In this document: positions 13,401-24,526 of the stretch, piece after piece
Layout of the letters: every line of letters starts with the position of its first letter
Position numbering within the stretch: position 1 is the first letter of the stretch
Origin: Pomphorhynchus laevis
Taxonomy: Eukaryota > Acanthocephala > Palaeacanthocephala > Echinorhynchida > Pomphorhynchidae
Reading direction: 5' to 3'
NCBI GenBank assembly: GCA_012934845.2
Contig: WNNJ02000449.1
Span: forward strand, 1 to 64,000
Length of the DNA: 64,000 bases
The notes under the pieces: model-generated
What the model saw: only the letters and a program-made list of their open reading frames with translations
The model's database searches: none
Told to the model about the DNA's origin: nothing
Translations under genes and position numbers: made by a program

Positions 13401-14045
13401 TGATGGCACCCCCTTCCCCGCAATTCGAGCAGTAAGTGGACCTCGCAGCGATCGGTAGTTGTAAGAGAAGGACAGCTGTTGTAGCTACAGACCCCACACG
13501 AAGGGGTCCCACTGCAGCTGGAGGCCCAGTGTCCTTATTCGTGACACCGGCTCCAGTGGGGACAGGTCAGATCATCCCTCTCTGTGATCGTGAATTTAAT
13601 ATTGAAACCAATAAAGGGATTCGACGCAGAATTAGAGAAGGACTCAGCAATATTTATGAGAGCATTGCAAAAGCCAACCGAGATAGGGTTCCCGTCTACC
13701 CTGGATTGACCTCAGATTGGTGACCTTGAATTTAGCCATAAAAGAACGTATATCTTCTTCCATTGAACAGGGAAGATTTGAAACTTTCAGTGAGGTCAGG
13801 GAAGGCTTGGATGAGATTTCACCATATTCAGCTAAATTGGCAGAGAAGTACTCCATATAGTTTGCGGCGAGGTCATTGGAGATAAAAGAGATCTTCACAT
13901 CCGCAGGTTGTAACCTAACAGAGTTAAATAGAACCCTGTTCGTAAACAGTTTGGTGAAGGATCTCAAAAATTTATTGTAGAGATCGTGTTTTTCAATCGG
14001 TTTCTTAACTTTAATTATCAGCAAATTCTTTAATTTAGGAATGGG
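10469..14045 (-). mobile_element. Degraded LINE with ORF1, endonuclease and RT
   Basis: Reading right to left on the minus strand: an ORF1-like segment (13,644-14,024) followed by a segment with a possible zinc-knuckle cysteine cluster (13,106-13,450), then an AP-endonuclease domain at 12,153-12,962 (NILQWNSGG, KETR, VNVYIRPGE, LILGDFNDRTGRW, and a terminal TSHYLI in the place of SDH). The RT comes in pieces at 11,326-11,706 (DLRPISIQNSLVSIYEK) and 10,922-11,329 (VVYADDTTALF), then a C-terminal part to 10,469. Base composition is clearly richer in GC than the surroundings. Frames change several times between the pieces, so this copy is dead. Domain order suggests the Jockey/I/R1 side of LINEs; the clade is not certain. 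Confidence 0.85.
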
Positions 14046-14049
14046 AGAA

Positions 14050-16115
14050 GTACCTCCGACGTTCTCAGTGCTTGCGCCATGCTCCCTGGTTCGATTCTGA
14101 CTGTAGTCTTTCTAAGCGTCGACTCCGTCACTCTTTTCGTGTGTATAATCGCTTTCTTAAACGTTCTCCCAACTCACTCCCTCCAAATCTCCGTGATTCC
14201 TACTTTTCTCTACGCCGTTCACATCTTATTCTTATACGTACTAAACGTACTATCTTTTGGCGAAATCAACTCGAGTTATCTTCCAACTCTAGATCTAATT
14301 GGAAAATCTTAAACTCAATTCTTTCACGATCATCTACTCTTTGTAATATAAATCCTGATGAATTTTATTCTTATCTACAAACTAAGCTTTCTAATTTACT
14401 TACCCTACTACCCATAGCCCCCTTGTACCCACTCTTCTCTTTAAATACTTCCCTCCCAGAGCTATTCCACCTTCTTCCCGTTTCGTCTGATGAAGTTTCT
14501 TCGGTTCTGCTGTCATTACCTAATAAAACCTCTCCTTCTGACCCAATTCCACTCACTTGCTTAAAAATATCTGCTCCTATATCTTACCCATCCTAACCAC
14601 ATTGTTCAACTCGTCCATCCGTAGCCGTACATTTCCTTCATCTGGAAATGCGCCACTGTTCGTCCTCTCATCAAAAAGCAATCTCTCGAGTCATCACTAC
14701 CATCTTCGTACCGTCCTATCTCACTTCTCCCAACCCTCTCTAAACTCATTGAGCGTCTCGTTCTCAAGCAAGTTAATACATATCTCTTTTCCTCCAACTT
14801 ATTTCCTCCCTTCCAAGCCGCTTTTCGCTCTAATCACTCTACTGAAATTGCCTGTCTTGAAGTTTATAATGACTTACTCATATCGCGCGATCATAAATTA
14901 CGTAGTGTCATAGTTTCTCTTGATATATCGTCTGCTTTTGACATCGTAAATAACTCGATTCTTCTACATCGCCTTCGTCATGATTATTGTTTCTCTTAAC
15001 CCACTGCATCATGGTTTTCTTCATATCTATCAAACCATACATTTCGCGTATATTCTAACTTTTCTCTCTCCCATCCTTCATCCATCCTGACCAGTGTTTC
15101 ACAAGGCTCCGTATTAGGCCCTATGCTTTTCTCTCTTCTTCTCGGTGAATTATCTTCGATTTCTCATACATTTATCTTCCATGTTATGCAATATACTGAT
15201 GGCATTCTCATCTATGCTCACGCACCTGCTTATCGTATTCATGATCTTAGTGTTTCTGTTTCCAGCTGTCTTGTCTCAATTTCCAATCATCTTTCTTCCC
15301 TTCGCCTTTCTCTGAATCCTGATAAATCTAAAATTATTGGATCCTACCTCGACGCTTCGACTTAAAACCTCCTTCCGTATCATTAAATTCTACAATTCTT
15401 GTTATCGTTGATAATCTCGTTTTCCTAGGTTTTCATTTTGACAACCGACTTTCACTTAAACCTTTCGTTAGAGATAAAGTACGCTCACCAACCTTAATAT
15501 TCCGCAATCTCCGTCAAGTTCGTAGATTGATTGATTTACCTTCTTGTATGACCCTCATATCTTCTCTTCTTTTCTCAAGACTTGATTACTGTCTTAGTCT
15601 ATTTTCCAACTCACCTAAATCTACTCTTTTCCCCTACAACGCATCATCAATGCTGCCGTCCGAGTTCTCATCCTTCTTCGTCGTTTTGATCATACATCCC
15701 ACTATCTGGTTTCTCTTGATTGGCCTACCATTAATTGTCGTGTTCAAATTCGTCTTCTTATCATTGTTTTTCTCCTTATAACTTCTCATACTCCTTCATT
15801 TCTCAACCTTTCTTTTCTCGACAATTCTCGTACTGTGTATTGTGCTCTGCGGTCCCGTAATTCCCTTCTTTTACATGTCCTAAACTACTCTACCTCTTTT
15901 GGCTTCCGCTCCTTCGTTGTGACTGCTCCTCTCTTGTGAAATCAACTGCCTATTCATATCCGCCAATCAACATCAATGCCGTGCTTCAAACGCCAAATCC
16001 AATTCCATTTCAACAATTAACAAATTATATGTGACTTTTGCTGTGCTTTTTTTGATTGTTAGTGGTAATGTAAGCGTGCATTTTGCACGCATTTGCCACG
16101 TTAAATAAATTATTA
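14050..16115 (+). mobile_element. CR1-like LINE, family A, 5'-truncated copy
   Basis: The plus strand carries pieces of a reverse transcriptase in several frames: APWFDSDCSLSKRR near 14,085, SPSDPIP near 14,530, VSLDISSAFDIVNNS near 14,910, SVSQGSVLGPMLFSLL near 15,095, VMQYTDGILIYAHAP near 15,180 (YADD altered to YTDG) and LSLNPDKSKI near 15,310. The 3' part encodes SRLDYCLSLFSNSP and ends with gtaatgtaagcgtgcatttt, a hairpin and an ATT-rich tail at 16,090-16,116. The 5' end abuts the 5' end of the minus-strand LINE near 14,045, head to head. It is decayed; a shorter copy of the same family lies at 53,960-54,675. Confidence 0.85.
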
Positions 16116-16117
16116 TT

Positions 16118-16267
16118 ATCACCTGAAACCATAGAAAAATTACTAACCTTGTTACTTGAATCCGTAGATAGATTTACCTTTAATTCATCTTTTTTCGTAG
16201 GATTATCTTTGATTTTTGAATGAGCACGTGCAAAATTGTTGCTATCGCTCATTATGTTGATTGGCAT
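16118..16267 (-). other. Short orphan open frame next to LINE tail
   Basis: An open frame starts MPINIMSDSNNFARAHSK and runs about 50 residues, rich in Ser, Asn and Lys, before it enters the LINE 3' end at 16,116. I do not recognise it. It could be a first exon interrupted by the LINE, or chance in AT-rich sequence; no splice donor stands out. Low confidence that it is a gene. Confidence 0.15.
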
Positions 16268-17149
16268 CTATTCTTTTTGTAAAAAATAATGATTTAACAG
16301 ATGCATGATTTGACTGCTTTGACTGACATTATTTGGCAGACACTACTCACAGCAATGCCCGGGTATCAAAAGCTGGTTAAAATTTCCATTCACACCCACC
16401 TTTATATATTAACATCAATCTATACCAACTTATTCTAAGTAAAAATAAGATCTAGTTTCTCAATTTCTACGAAAATGCACACGAAGGAATTATAAATAAG
16501 TCAAATGTTGATCCCTAAGACAAACCACAAATTAAATATTCCGAAAGATGTTTAATGATGACGACAACGCGTTCATCGCCAGATCTACAATTTGATAAAC
16601 GAAACCGATACACTGAAGCGCTTGACTTGCGTTCTACTGCTGGGCAAAAATTTTTGTACGTTATCTTTTATAACTTTTTATGAGCATGTTAGACAAATAA
16701 ATATTTAGAACAACAAGATTTTAATTAGCGTATTTTCCTATTTCTATTAAATAATAATAGTGTCGCCGCTATTTCACACAAAGTTGGTACACATGATGAG
16801 TATGGTTTGTAATAAATACCAGATTTCTGATATTTAATTTCTGATATTTCTGATAGTTGGGCTGAACTTTAGAATAGAATACAGCGCTGCAGAACTTTAT
16901 ATAAAAAATTTAAGTAAAATTACAATAATTATTTCCAGTTAAGGCTGCATTTTAATTAGGACGTTTCTCTACAGTATTTTTCAAACTTTACAAAAAAGCA
17001 TTTTCACAGAAAATAATTTTTATTTCAAAAATTAATTTTCTTAAAATTTTGACATTGTACTATATTAATGATTTTTTCCATGTGTTTAATAACAGAATGG
17101 GGCAGTACATACTAAAATATTAAGATGCTATTTTCATTATTTAAAATAA
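16268..17149. other. No gene seen
   Basis: The stretch is AT-rich, with no long frame and no repeat that I can match elsewhere in the window. Confidence 0.5.
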
Positions 17150-17358
17150 CTTTTTTATTGCGAACCATCCCCGAGAATACAATAAACTTTATTTATTATT
17201 AGATATTTCGACTGTCATCAGCAGTCCTATCCAATTGTATGTTAATATCTCACAAACTGTTTTTCTCACAATTTTTTTACATAAAAAAAGTTTGTAAGAT
17301 AAAAACATACAATAAAAAAGGACTGCTTAGTACATCGTGGATGGTTCGCAATAAAAAT
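17150..17358. mobile_element. MITE with terminal inverted repeats
   Basis: The ends are inverted copies: attgcgaaccatcc at 17,158-17,171 and ggatggttcgcaat at 17,339-17,352. Inverted similarity continues inside (agcagtcctatccaattgta against tacaataaaaaaggactgct). The element is about 200 bp with no coding capacity, as expected of a non-autonomous DNA transposon. The flanks are A/T runs, so the target duplication cannot be fixed. Confidence 0.7.
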
Positions 17359-17499
17359 TTTACATTTGACCCAAAAGCAATTATCCATGATATAATTTAA
17401 TATATTAAAATTTATTAAAATTTAATTGTTTTTTAACTTTATCTGTATCCAAGTACAAATTCGGAAAATAATGTGTGCATTATATTTAACACCTCGTTT

Positions 17500-17700
17500 T
17501 ATTCTAAACCCTATAAGATGAAATTTATTGCATGGCAAGCAATAAAGAACGAGTCGGGCAACAATATCTCGTTGGTATCTGGATTTCCTGATGTTTTCTT
17601 CGATTCATATCGATAAAAATAGGTGTTTGGTGGCATCGTTCAAGTTGATGAATCCAAAGTTGGAAACATAAAATATAACGTGGTTATAATCGCTTAAAGG
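17500..17700 (+). pseudogene. Merlin/ISXO2-type transposase scrap
   Basis: At 17,623-17,691 the plus strand reads GGIVQVDESKVGNIKYN. The motif VEIDESKFGKRKYN is the conserved catalytic-region signature of ISXO2-like transposases, used by Merlin DNA transposons. Only this short block is clear; upstream sequence has weak continuity and a stop follows at about 17,694. Probably a very old fragment. It rests on one motif. Confidence 0.5.
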
Positions 17701-19019
17701 AAATTAGTTCTTAAATATCATGGACAAAGTAGAGAGTTAAAGTAATATATTTGTTAATCTCAGTTATTTTACTAATTATATACGATAAAAAGATTGGAAC
17801 TTTGTACGGATTTGAGATTAAAATGTCGATAAATTGGTTCCATTAATTCAAAACACGTCAAAGTTAAATAATAATTCATACATATTGTTGGAAGGTATAT
17901 CCTTAATTAAATACATTCTAACATAAACACGATACAGATAATCATAATCATAACTTTGTCAATTTGAATGGATGAATCATATTGTCGTGGATAAGTCATG
18001 AATGGGCCAGATCCAATAATTTATATTTTATGATTATTTTACTTACAATTTTCAAATTGTAGATTTAATGATGAACTTTATGTTATTTGAAAATTAATTA
18101 AAATAATAAAATGTTGTTTTAATTTTATTATAGGCAATATTGAATATTAAGTTGTCATAAATGTTTAAAAACAAAACTTTATTCAAAAAGTTTTGAATAA
18201 AGTTTTTATAAATCATTGAAACCATCCAAACAAGAACTAAATCACAACAGTTTAGACATCATTTTTACACCGGCTTTTATACCATTTCGAGCATCTTGTA
18301 TCATTTTATATCATTTCGAGCTTTTATATCATTTCGAGCATCTTTTATCATATATGCTGATAAAAATATAAATAAGAAAATAAAACCATTTATTAAATTT
18401 AAATTTTGGCTAACATCAACATGGTACATTTAAAAATGTTTCATTGTGAAGCTATTTTTTTATAATGTTTGCGTTAGTCTGATAAAATCTATTACTGAAT
18501 ATCTAGTGCGGAATGCTTTCAAAAAGCTCCATACAAAAGCTTTAAGTTTAAAATTTTTTAATGATCCACAGGGATCAAAATCAAAAACTTGGTGAATCTT
18601 TGATTTACACCATTTACATCAACTAAGTCAACGATATAATTCTGACTATATCGGTGAGTCCCAATATGCTCGTTCACGAAATACCAGTGAACAAAACTGA
18701 ATTAAGCAGTTGATTTGCGAAATACATTAAGATATAACGTTTACTTTCCGTCATGATGTTTTGCGGTCATTTGTGCAATTTATACAAAATCATAAAGCAA
18801 ATGGCAATATTCAATTACACTACAATTAGGCTGCGTTGTCTTGACAAAAAGTTATATTTTGTCACATGTTGATCGGATGTCCGGTCGCGGACGTAATCTA
18901 AATATCAGGTTACTTTAGGCGTCAATATCTTCAGTAATAAACTGAAGTTCACTTTCGGAAAATACTAGTGGCGATTTAAGACTTGACTTATTTAACCTGA
19001 ACCGGTTTAAATAAGTCAA
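17701..19019. other. No gene seen; short direct repeats and a palindrome
   Basis: At 18,283-18,352 the phrase atcatttcgagcatctt occurs about four times in degenerate form. A palindrome (gacttgacttatttaa against ttaaataagtcaagtc) occupies about 18,971-19,022. I see no exon signal. Confidence 0.5.
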
Positions 19020-19020
19020 G

Positions 19021-19108
19021 TCAAAATTGTAGGATCTTTAATTATTTTTATGATATTTATAACTCGATCATACAAAGAAAAGCTTTAACTAATCAATTCA
19101 GCTAACTG
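19021..19108 (+). pseudogene. Echo of an ANAPC4 exon 2 segment
   Basis: This 88-bp stretch is similar, in the same plus-strand orientation, to 24,392-24,481 inside ANAPC4 exon 2: tcaaaattgtaggatctt against ttaaaattgtaagatctt, and tttataactcgatcatacaa against tttataacttgatcatacaa. By eye about four fifths of bases agree, with small indels. It is 4.5 kb beyond the gene's stop codon and cannot encode a protein. It ends against a Penelope-like terminal sequence. Confidence 0.7.
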
Positions 19109-19160
19109 AGTCTATGTATTTAATATATAAAATAAAAATAAATAAAAACAAATAAATAAA
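19109..19160 (-). mobile_element. Penelope-like element terminal sequence
   Basis: The phrase taactgagtctatgtattta matches, in reverse, the terminus seen at 7,200-7,225, 44,125, 45,810-45,850 and 46,070 (tacgtagactcagttacctg). It is followed by an AT-rich tail. Confidence 0.5.
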
Positions 19161-19257
19161 GATAATAATGAAGAGTGAACCCGAATCATCATCGGGTTCC
19201 CCTACGTCTTTCGACTACGCGACCTTGAGGCTTTGACGTGTGCTTACAGAGAAGTCA

Positions 19258-19328
19258 AGCTTTGCGCAGAGGCGGTACCGTAGCTAATGAGGTTTTACCG
19301 ACACGCGGTTATTGCTAATTGAAAACAT
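19258..19328 (+). ncRNA. U4 snRNA 5' domain, truncated copy
   Basis: The sequence starts agctttgcgcagaggcggta and continues through tagctaatgaggtttt and attgctaattgaaaac. These match the 5' half of metazoan U4 snRNA: the region that pairs with U6 plus the 5' stem-loop. The rest (central loop, Sm site, 3' stem-loop) is missing; AT-rich DNA follows at once. The 100 bp upstream is GC-rich for this window and includes a hairpin (aacccga/tcgggtt at about 19,168-19,188) and the nonamer acagagaag, but I cannot identify it. U4 retrocopies are common in animals, so I read this as a truncated snRNA pseudogene, not a working gene. Confidence 0.75.
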
Positions 19329-19805
19329 TAATAAAAATAATAACGCTAAATAAACAAACCAAAATTTAAAAATTAGAAAATAAATAATTATAAATAATTG
19401 GTATAAGATTTTTTATAACTTAAGTCAAGTTAAAATAAAAAATTGAAATTCAAAATAAATATTCACAAACTAATAAATATTCACAAATACACTATTGTGA
19501 ATAGTTAAATTTAAGAATAAAATTTAGTCATTACAATTGAAACATAGTTAGTTAAATACCGCTTTTTCCTATTCTCATATTTTCATACCGGAAGGAATTA
19601 GAAAGATACGCACGTGCTTAGTCGGCTTTTAACTGAGGATAATCATATTTGAAGATATTTAATTTTTATTTTTTAGAAAAATTAAAAATAAAAATGTATA
19701 AATAAATAACGATTTTAGTAATAACTAAAAATGTATAGTGCATATTACGACCTGAAACGTTTAATACCACAATAGACAATTGTTTATAACATATAATATA
19801 ACATA

Positions 19806-21285
19806 TTGAATGGAAGATTGCGATAACCGTCTGAATGGAATAGTGTAATAGTGGTGCCAGTATTCAAAAAGGGTGACCCGCGACTAGCATACAACTATGG
19901 AGCTATAAGTCTTACAAGTCATTTGGTAAGGTATTGGAAAGGATCATCCACGAAAATATATTCAGACACTTGAGTATATCATGTCAACATAGCTTTATGC
20001 TACATGGCTTCGGAAAAGACGTTCTTGCCTTACCAACCTTCTGTCTGCCCGTGACGCCTGGATTGAATCCATGTCTCAAGGAAAGGCAGTTTACGTTATC
20101 CTGTTCGATTTTAGTCGTGCGTTTGATCGTGTTCTCTATAGTCTCCTCATTCAAACAGTGGCTAGCTACGGCATTAATAGCTCAGTTATAGGATTGATTA
20201 GATATATTCTATTTAAGAGATCTTTCAGAGTACGAGTTGGAAATATTCTATCCTCACCACATTTAATTACGTCAGGAGTTCCTCAGCGTTCTGTACTCGG
20301 ATCTTTATTGTTTAATATGTTCATGAACAGTTTACTCACACAACTCTATTGTCCGTATTTAGCCTTTACTGACGACATCAAAATCTGGTGTGAGGTCATA
20401 TCTGCAGATGATCATATCCGCTTACAGCGTGATATTGACAGGGTTTATACATCGATTATTAAAACTGGGGTATTGTTTAACATTTCTAAGTGCTCACACA
20501 TTCGCCTCGGCAGGTCCAATGTGTATTCCTTGTATAGTGTCTGGACATATAGTATCATTTCAATCAATCAGTTTCGTGATCTTGGCATACTTATGCAATC
20601 GACACTTAAAACTAGAATGGATACTGAAAGACGTTGCAGTTCAATAAGGAAGATGATTTATCTGATTAAAACTTGCTTCTTGTCAATATCTCCTCAGTGT
20701 TTTGCTCGGCTATATAATGCGCTTGTTCGCCCCCTTCATATCGAATATGCTATCCAGGCATCATTCCCTTCCACAAGAGGTAAAATGAGGGATTTGGAGA
20801 GAATTCTACGTCGTGGCAGCAAGCTCGTTTGAGGATGTAAAATGATGAGTTATAGCGATCGTTTAACTTCAATAGGCATGATATCAGTGCAAGCCAGACT
20901 ACTCGTTCTGGATCTGTTTGCGATGTGGTCTATAGTTAAGGGGATATACGGCTACCCAAGTGAATGTGTTGAATTGAAGGTCAGACAAAGTCGCAGGGGC
21001 CATAATCTCGCGTTACGTGCAAGACAAATTGGAAGGTCGACAATGGTATCGCGATTGTCACGCAGAGTGAGAAAGTTGTGTAACGCATTGCCTCACGACA
21101 TCATGACTGCGTCATCATTAAGCCAATTCAAAGCCATGGTCAACACTTAGATAAGACACGCTGATCAAGGCAACATTGGAAGTTATTATCCTTGGTTTGG
21201 TGGTAATTATATGTTTGTTTGATGTGTTGTAATGTACGATGATAGGGTAAAACGACCTTTTTGGTCAAAGCCTTGTATATAATAA
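19806..21285 (+). mobile_element. CR1/L2-like LINE, RT part, inside the foldback arm
   Basis: The main frame, 20,071-20,832 (253 codons), reads FDFSRAFDRV, SGVPQRSVLGSLLF, YLAFTDDIKIW and FRDLGILM, then the C-terminal signature RPLHIEYAIQ. It continues after a stop with YSDRLTSIGMISVQARL, VRKLCNALPHD and a final SQFKAM ending at 21,150. FTDD replaces the usual F/Y-A-DD at the catalytic site. Upstream (19,850-20,070) VVPVFKKGDPR is visible in another frame. The 5' part is missing. The insertion sits exactly where the left arm of the foldback element is interrupted, with aatata on both sides as a possible target duplication. Confidence 0.9.
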
Positions 21286-22578
21286 TATAAAAAGTATATT
21301 AAGTGAAAGTTAGTAAAAACGTTTTTTCTCAAATTTTTCAAGTATGGACACATTGATTTTTTCATATTATTTGAATCATCGAAGTCGAATATACCATACC
21401 TACTATCAAAATGTTAGATCAATTCGAGTCCCAGATGAAAATAAATATAACGTTCAATTGGGGATGACTTGTTCAATTTAGGTGTTCACCATAGAAATGA
21501 CAAAAATCATTTTGATGAAATGTTTTGACTTTAATATAAATCTTTACTGTCGTCCGAAAAGTTAGCAGAACATGCAAATTATTTAGGCGCGAACTTTGCC
21601 TCCAAGCGTATTCACTCAAATAAAGGTCCATTCAATTTTTTACCTTTTCTTTATAAAATGTTTTAATAAACGTCATTGTGACTCAATTCGCTTAGTATTC
21701 CATCCTAGAAATTTAGCATAATATGTACACATGATAATGAATCGCTGATACCTGAGATTGGATCCACTAAAATTTTGTGAATAGTTTAGCGTTAAGTGGT
21801 TGTAACCATAGTATTCTAATTTGATATTACCTTTACAGTAATCCATGTGAATTATACTACCTTAATAAGTTTATTTTTACCTTCCGTAGCACTCCTGATC
21901 CTTCCGATTTCCACAATTCCACTCATTCCCTCTTGCCCGTCCACCTTCCCCATTATTTTGCCCATATTCTCATTCTTTCCCGGTCCCCCCTTCTCCTTTC
22001 TTCCACTTACCACTTTTACTCTTCCCCCTTCCCCTTCTTTTCCCCATTCCCAATCCACGCATTATCTTTTGCTCATATTATCATTTCACCATAAAATTAA
22101 GATTTCCTTATTAATTGGGAACACATCTCTTTTTTCAATTTCTAAGATGTCATACTCCTCGAATTGAGTCATAATGGCGTTCATTAAAACATGTTATAGA
22201 GGAAAGAGCAAAAAAATAAAGAATGAATAGATCTTTATTTGAGCGTATAAGCTTGGAGGTGAAATTAGGGCCTTAATAATTTACATCGTTTTGGACGACA
22301 GTAAAGAGTTATTTTAAATTAAAACATTTTATCAAAATGATTTATTTTTGTCATTGCTATGGTGAAAACCTAAATTGAACAAGTCATCCCTAATTGAACA
22401 TTATATTTCTCTTTATCTGGGAGTTAAATTGATCTAACATTTTGATAGCAGGTATATTCGACTATAACGATTCAAATAATATGAAAAAATCGATGTGCCT
22501 ATAATTGAAAAATTTGAGAAAAAGTTTGTATATCAAAAACATAATTTTAAATAGTTGATAATGATCCATTATTGATAA

Positions 22579-22727
22579 AGAATTATTGGAGCTGGATCAA
22601 AAAAAGTGGAATGAAATTTTTTGATATTTAGCTAACATTTGTCAGCATCTTCAGAAGATGCTAACAAAAGTTAACAAAATATCAAAAAAATCATATTTTC
22701 TTTGATCCAGCTCCAATAATTCTTAAA
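22579..22727. mobile_element. Small MITE inside the right foldback arm
   Basis: The ends are inverted: aagaattattggagctggatc at 22,579-22,599 and gatccagctccaataattctt at 22,707-22,727. The interior is also nearly palindromic around catcttcagaagatg at 22,646-22,660. The left arm has no counterpart of this block, so it was inserted after the foldback element formed. Confidence 0.85.
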
Positions 22728-22995
22728 AACAAATTTACCATAAGATTATTTTACTAACTTTTACTTGATATACTTTTTATATATGTTACGAACAATTCTA
22801 TTGATGAGGTATTTAACGTTTCAAATCGTAATATGCACTACACATTTTTATTTTTAATTTTTGCCTAAAAAAATAAAAATTAAATATCTCGAAATATGAT
22901 TATCCGCGGTTAAAAGCCTATTAAGCACGTACGTAGCTGATTAATACCGTCCGTTATGCAAAATATGAGAACCGGAAAAGGCGGTATTTAACAAA

Positions 22996-23574
22996 CATTA
23001 CCCTTTTAATTATGAGAACTAAATTAATTAAATTAATTAAATTATTAAATTACCATTTTAAACCTTAGATTATATTATTTAATTTTAATAATAAATATTA
23101 TAATAGGTACACGCAGAATGTATCCTATCATCTTAGCATACTTCCTTAAATATGAAACAGCAACTTCACTTCGATATTCTAGGGGGTGGTCGAGCTCCTA
23201 ACGTTATCTATAAAACTCAGACCGGATAGACTACGAATAAACCTCATTTCTATCGCATGTACACTAGATTTTTTTCGATCATTACACTGAGTTCATGACC
23301 ATATGTTAAGATAGTAAAAAAGGTTAAAATTAAGAAACTTCGCATTCAGGCTACGCTTCCACTTTACTACAACAGATTTGTAAAAACAACGCGTTAATAA
23401 GTTAGCTGAAGTTGTCCATCCTCAATCAGTCTTACATTTACTCGACAAAATATTCGGAAAAAATATTGGAAATCTTATTGTATATAATACAGACATTTGC
23501 TATTTAATAGACATTTTTGAACGAAGTTATCAGTATTTATATATTGAATAATACAAATTATATATATCACATGA
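22996..23574. other. 3' flank of ANAPC4, no further feature
   Basis: AT-rich flank between the foldback element and the ANAPC4 stop codon. I see no clear polyadenylation hexamer on the minus strand within the first 60 bp beyond the stop. Confidence 0.4.
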
Positions 23575-24526
23575 TTAAGCAAACGGGTTAAAAAGAAGAA
23601 CCCGAGCTTCGGTCTTATTCGAATCTAATAACAAAACGGCCAATTTACTCTTTGAAACATCCATTAAGCTAGAATTTCTATCCACTGGCTCCGTGAAGAT
23701 GTTATATCCTGATAAACAGTCTTGCTGAACAACATTTGTGCATTCCGAATTAAGTTGTGATTGACGAACCAGAACAATCTTTGCTGGATCTTGGTCAGCA
23801 CTATACTGATCATTAGCATGTAACACTAAGCAAAAAATATCGCCATTTACATCACAGATTTTTGCAGCTACAACTTTGTAACTTAGAAATCCCAGCTGTT
23901 CCAAAGGTATTACTGTTCGCTCTACATCTTCATTAATCAACCTTCGTATGATAATATCTCCATCGTTATGTTTATTAATAGCAATTAGTTGATGAGAGGT
24001 ATACTGTACGTCCAGCTCGTCGCCTTTAAAATCAAACTCAGTACGTAGTATACTGCTTTGTACAGATTCAAAAATCACCGTATCAAGTAGGATGTCTGTT
24101 TTTGAATTAAATTCATCCCACAGTTTTGTGATTGACGAATTCAGGGGTAATGAGTTATCACATTCACCCGTGAAAAATGGTAGAATTCTGTCGATTTGAA
24201 AGTTAGCATCTGAGAACTTTGATCGTATGTATTTTTCTACATTGTCCATATCCTGACATGATAGAGTCTTCAACTCACCCGGTATCAATTGATTTGCTTC
24301 ACTACTATTGTTAAAATACAGGAGAATAAGGATAAACCATTTAAAAAACGGCATAAATTCTTTGTTGTGCTCTTGAATTCTTTCGAAAACGTGTACAGTT
24401 AAAATTGTAAGATCTTGAATTGTTTTCTTGACATTTATAACTTGATCATACAAAGGCTTTAAGCAAGAATAAAATTCAGCCATTCCAATTAACTCTAATG
24501 CAGTTTGGTATTTTAATTCGAGATTA
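23575..24526 (-). CDS. ANAPC4: ANAPC4 (APC/C subunit 4), exon 2 of 2
   Basis: This exon encodes the C-terminal 317 residues of the anaphase-promoting complex subunit 4, a scaffold of the cell-cycle ubiquitin ligase. I place its start at 24,526, after tgtaatttag, not at the internal Met at 24,483. With that acceptor the join to exon 1 (donor gt at 27,234-27,233) is in phase, and it adds the expected helical residues ELKYQTALELIGMAEFY before the long helical domain. Matches to human APC4 include FMPFFKWFILILL (human FKAFFRWLYVAML) and, at the end, a beta-rich part finishing ARVLLFNPFA. The acidic tail of vertebrate APC4 is missing. The two exons total 1,935 nt, 644 residues. A segment of this exon is echoed at 19,021-19,108. 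Confidence 0.85.

Larger units (their letters stand above)
19555..22995. mobile_element. Large foldback element with long inverted arms
   Basis: The left arm (19,555-19,805 plus 21,286-21,690) is mirrored by the right arm (22,160-22,575 plus 22,730-22,995). Outer arm pairs: taaataccgctttttcc at 19,554 with ggaaaaggcggtattta near 22,975; gtgcatattacgacctgaaa with tttcaaatcgtaatatgcac. Inner pairs: caattggggatgacttgttc near 21,456 with gaacaagtcatccctaattg near 22,378; ctactatcaaaatgttagat with atctaacattttgatagcag. The centre, 21,700-22,160, includes a C/T-rich tract. Each arm has one insertion: a LINE in the left, a MITE in the right. No transposase is visible, so it is either non-autonomous or has lost its coding region. 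Confidence 0.85.

Noticed and set aside
21852-22167. Pro/Ser-rich frame on the plus strand and Gly/Glu-rich frame on the minus strand
   Set aside because: Both come from a C/T-rich tract in the centre of the foldback element.
24481-24483. Met at 24,483 as the start of a separate 302-residue protein
   Set aside because: Homology to APC4 continues upstream of it to an acceptor at 24,527, and the frame joins exon 1 in phase.
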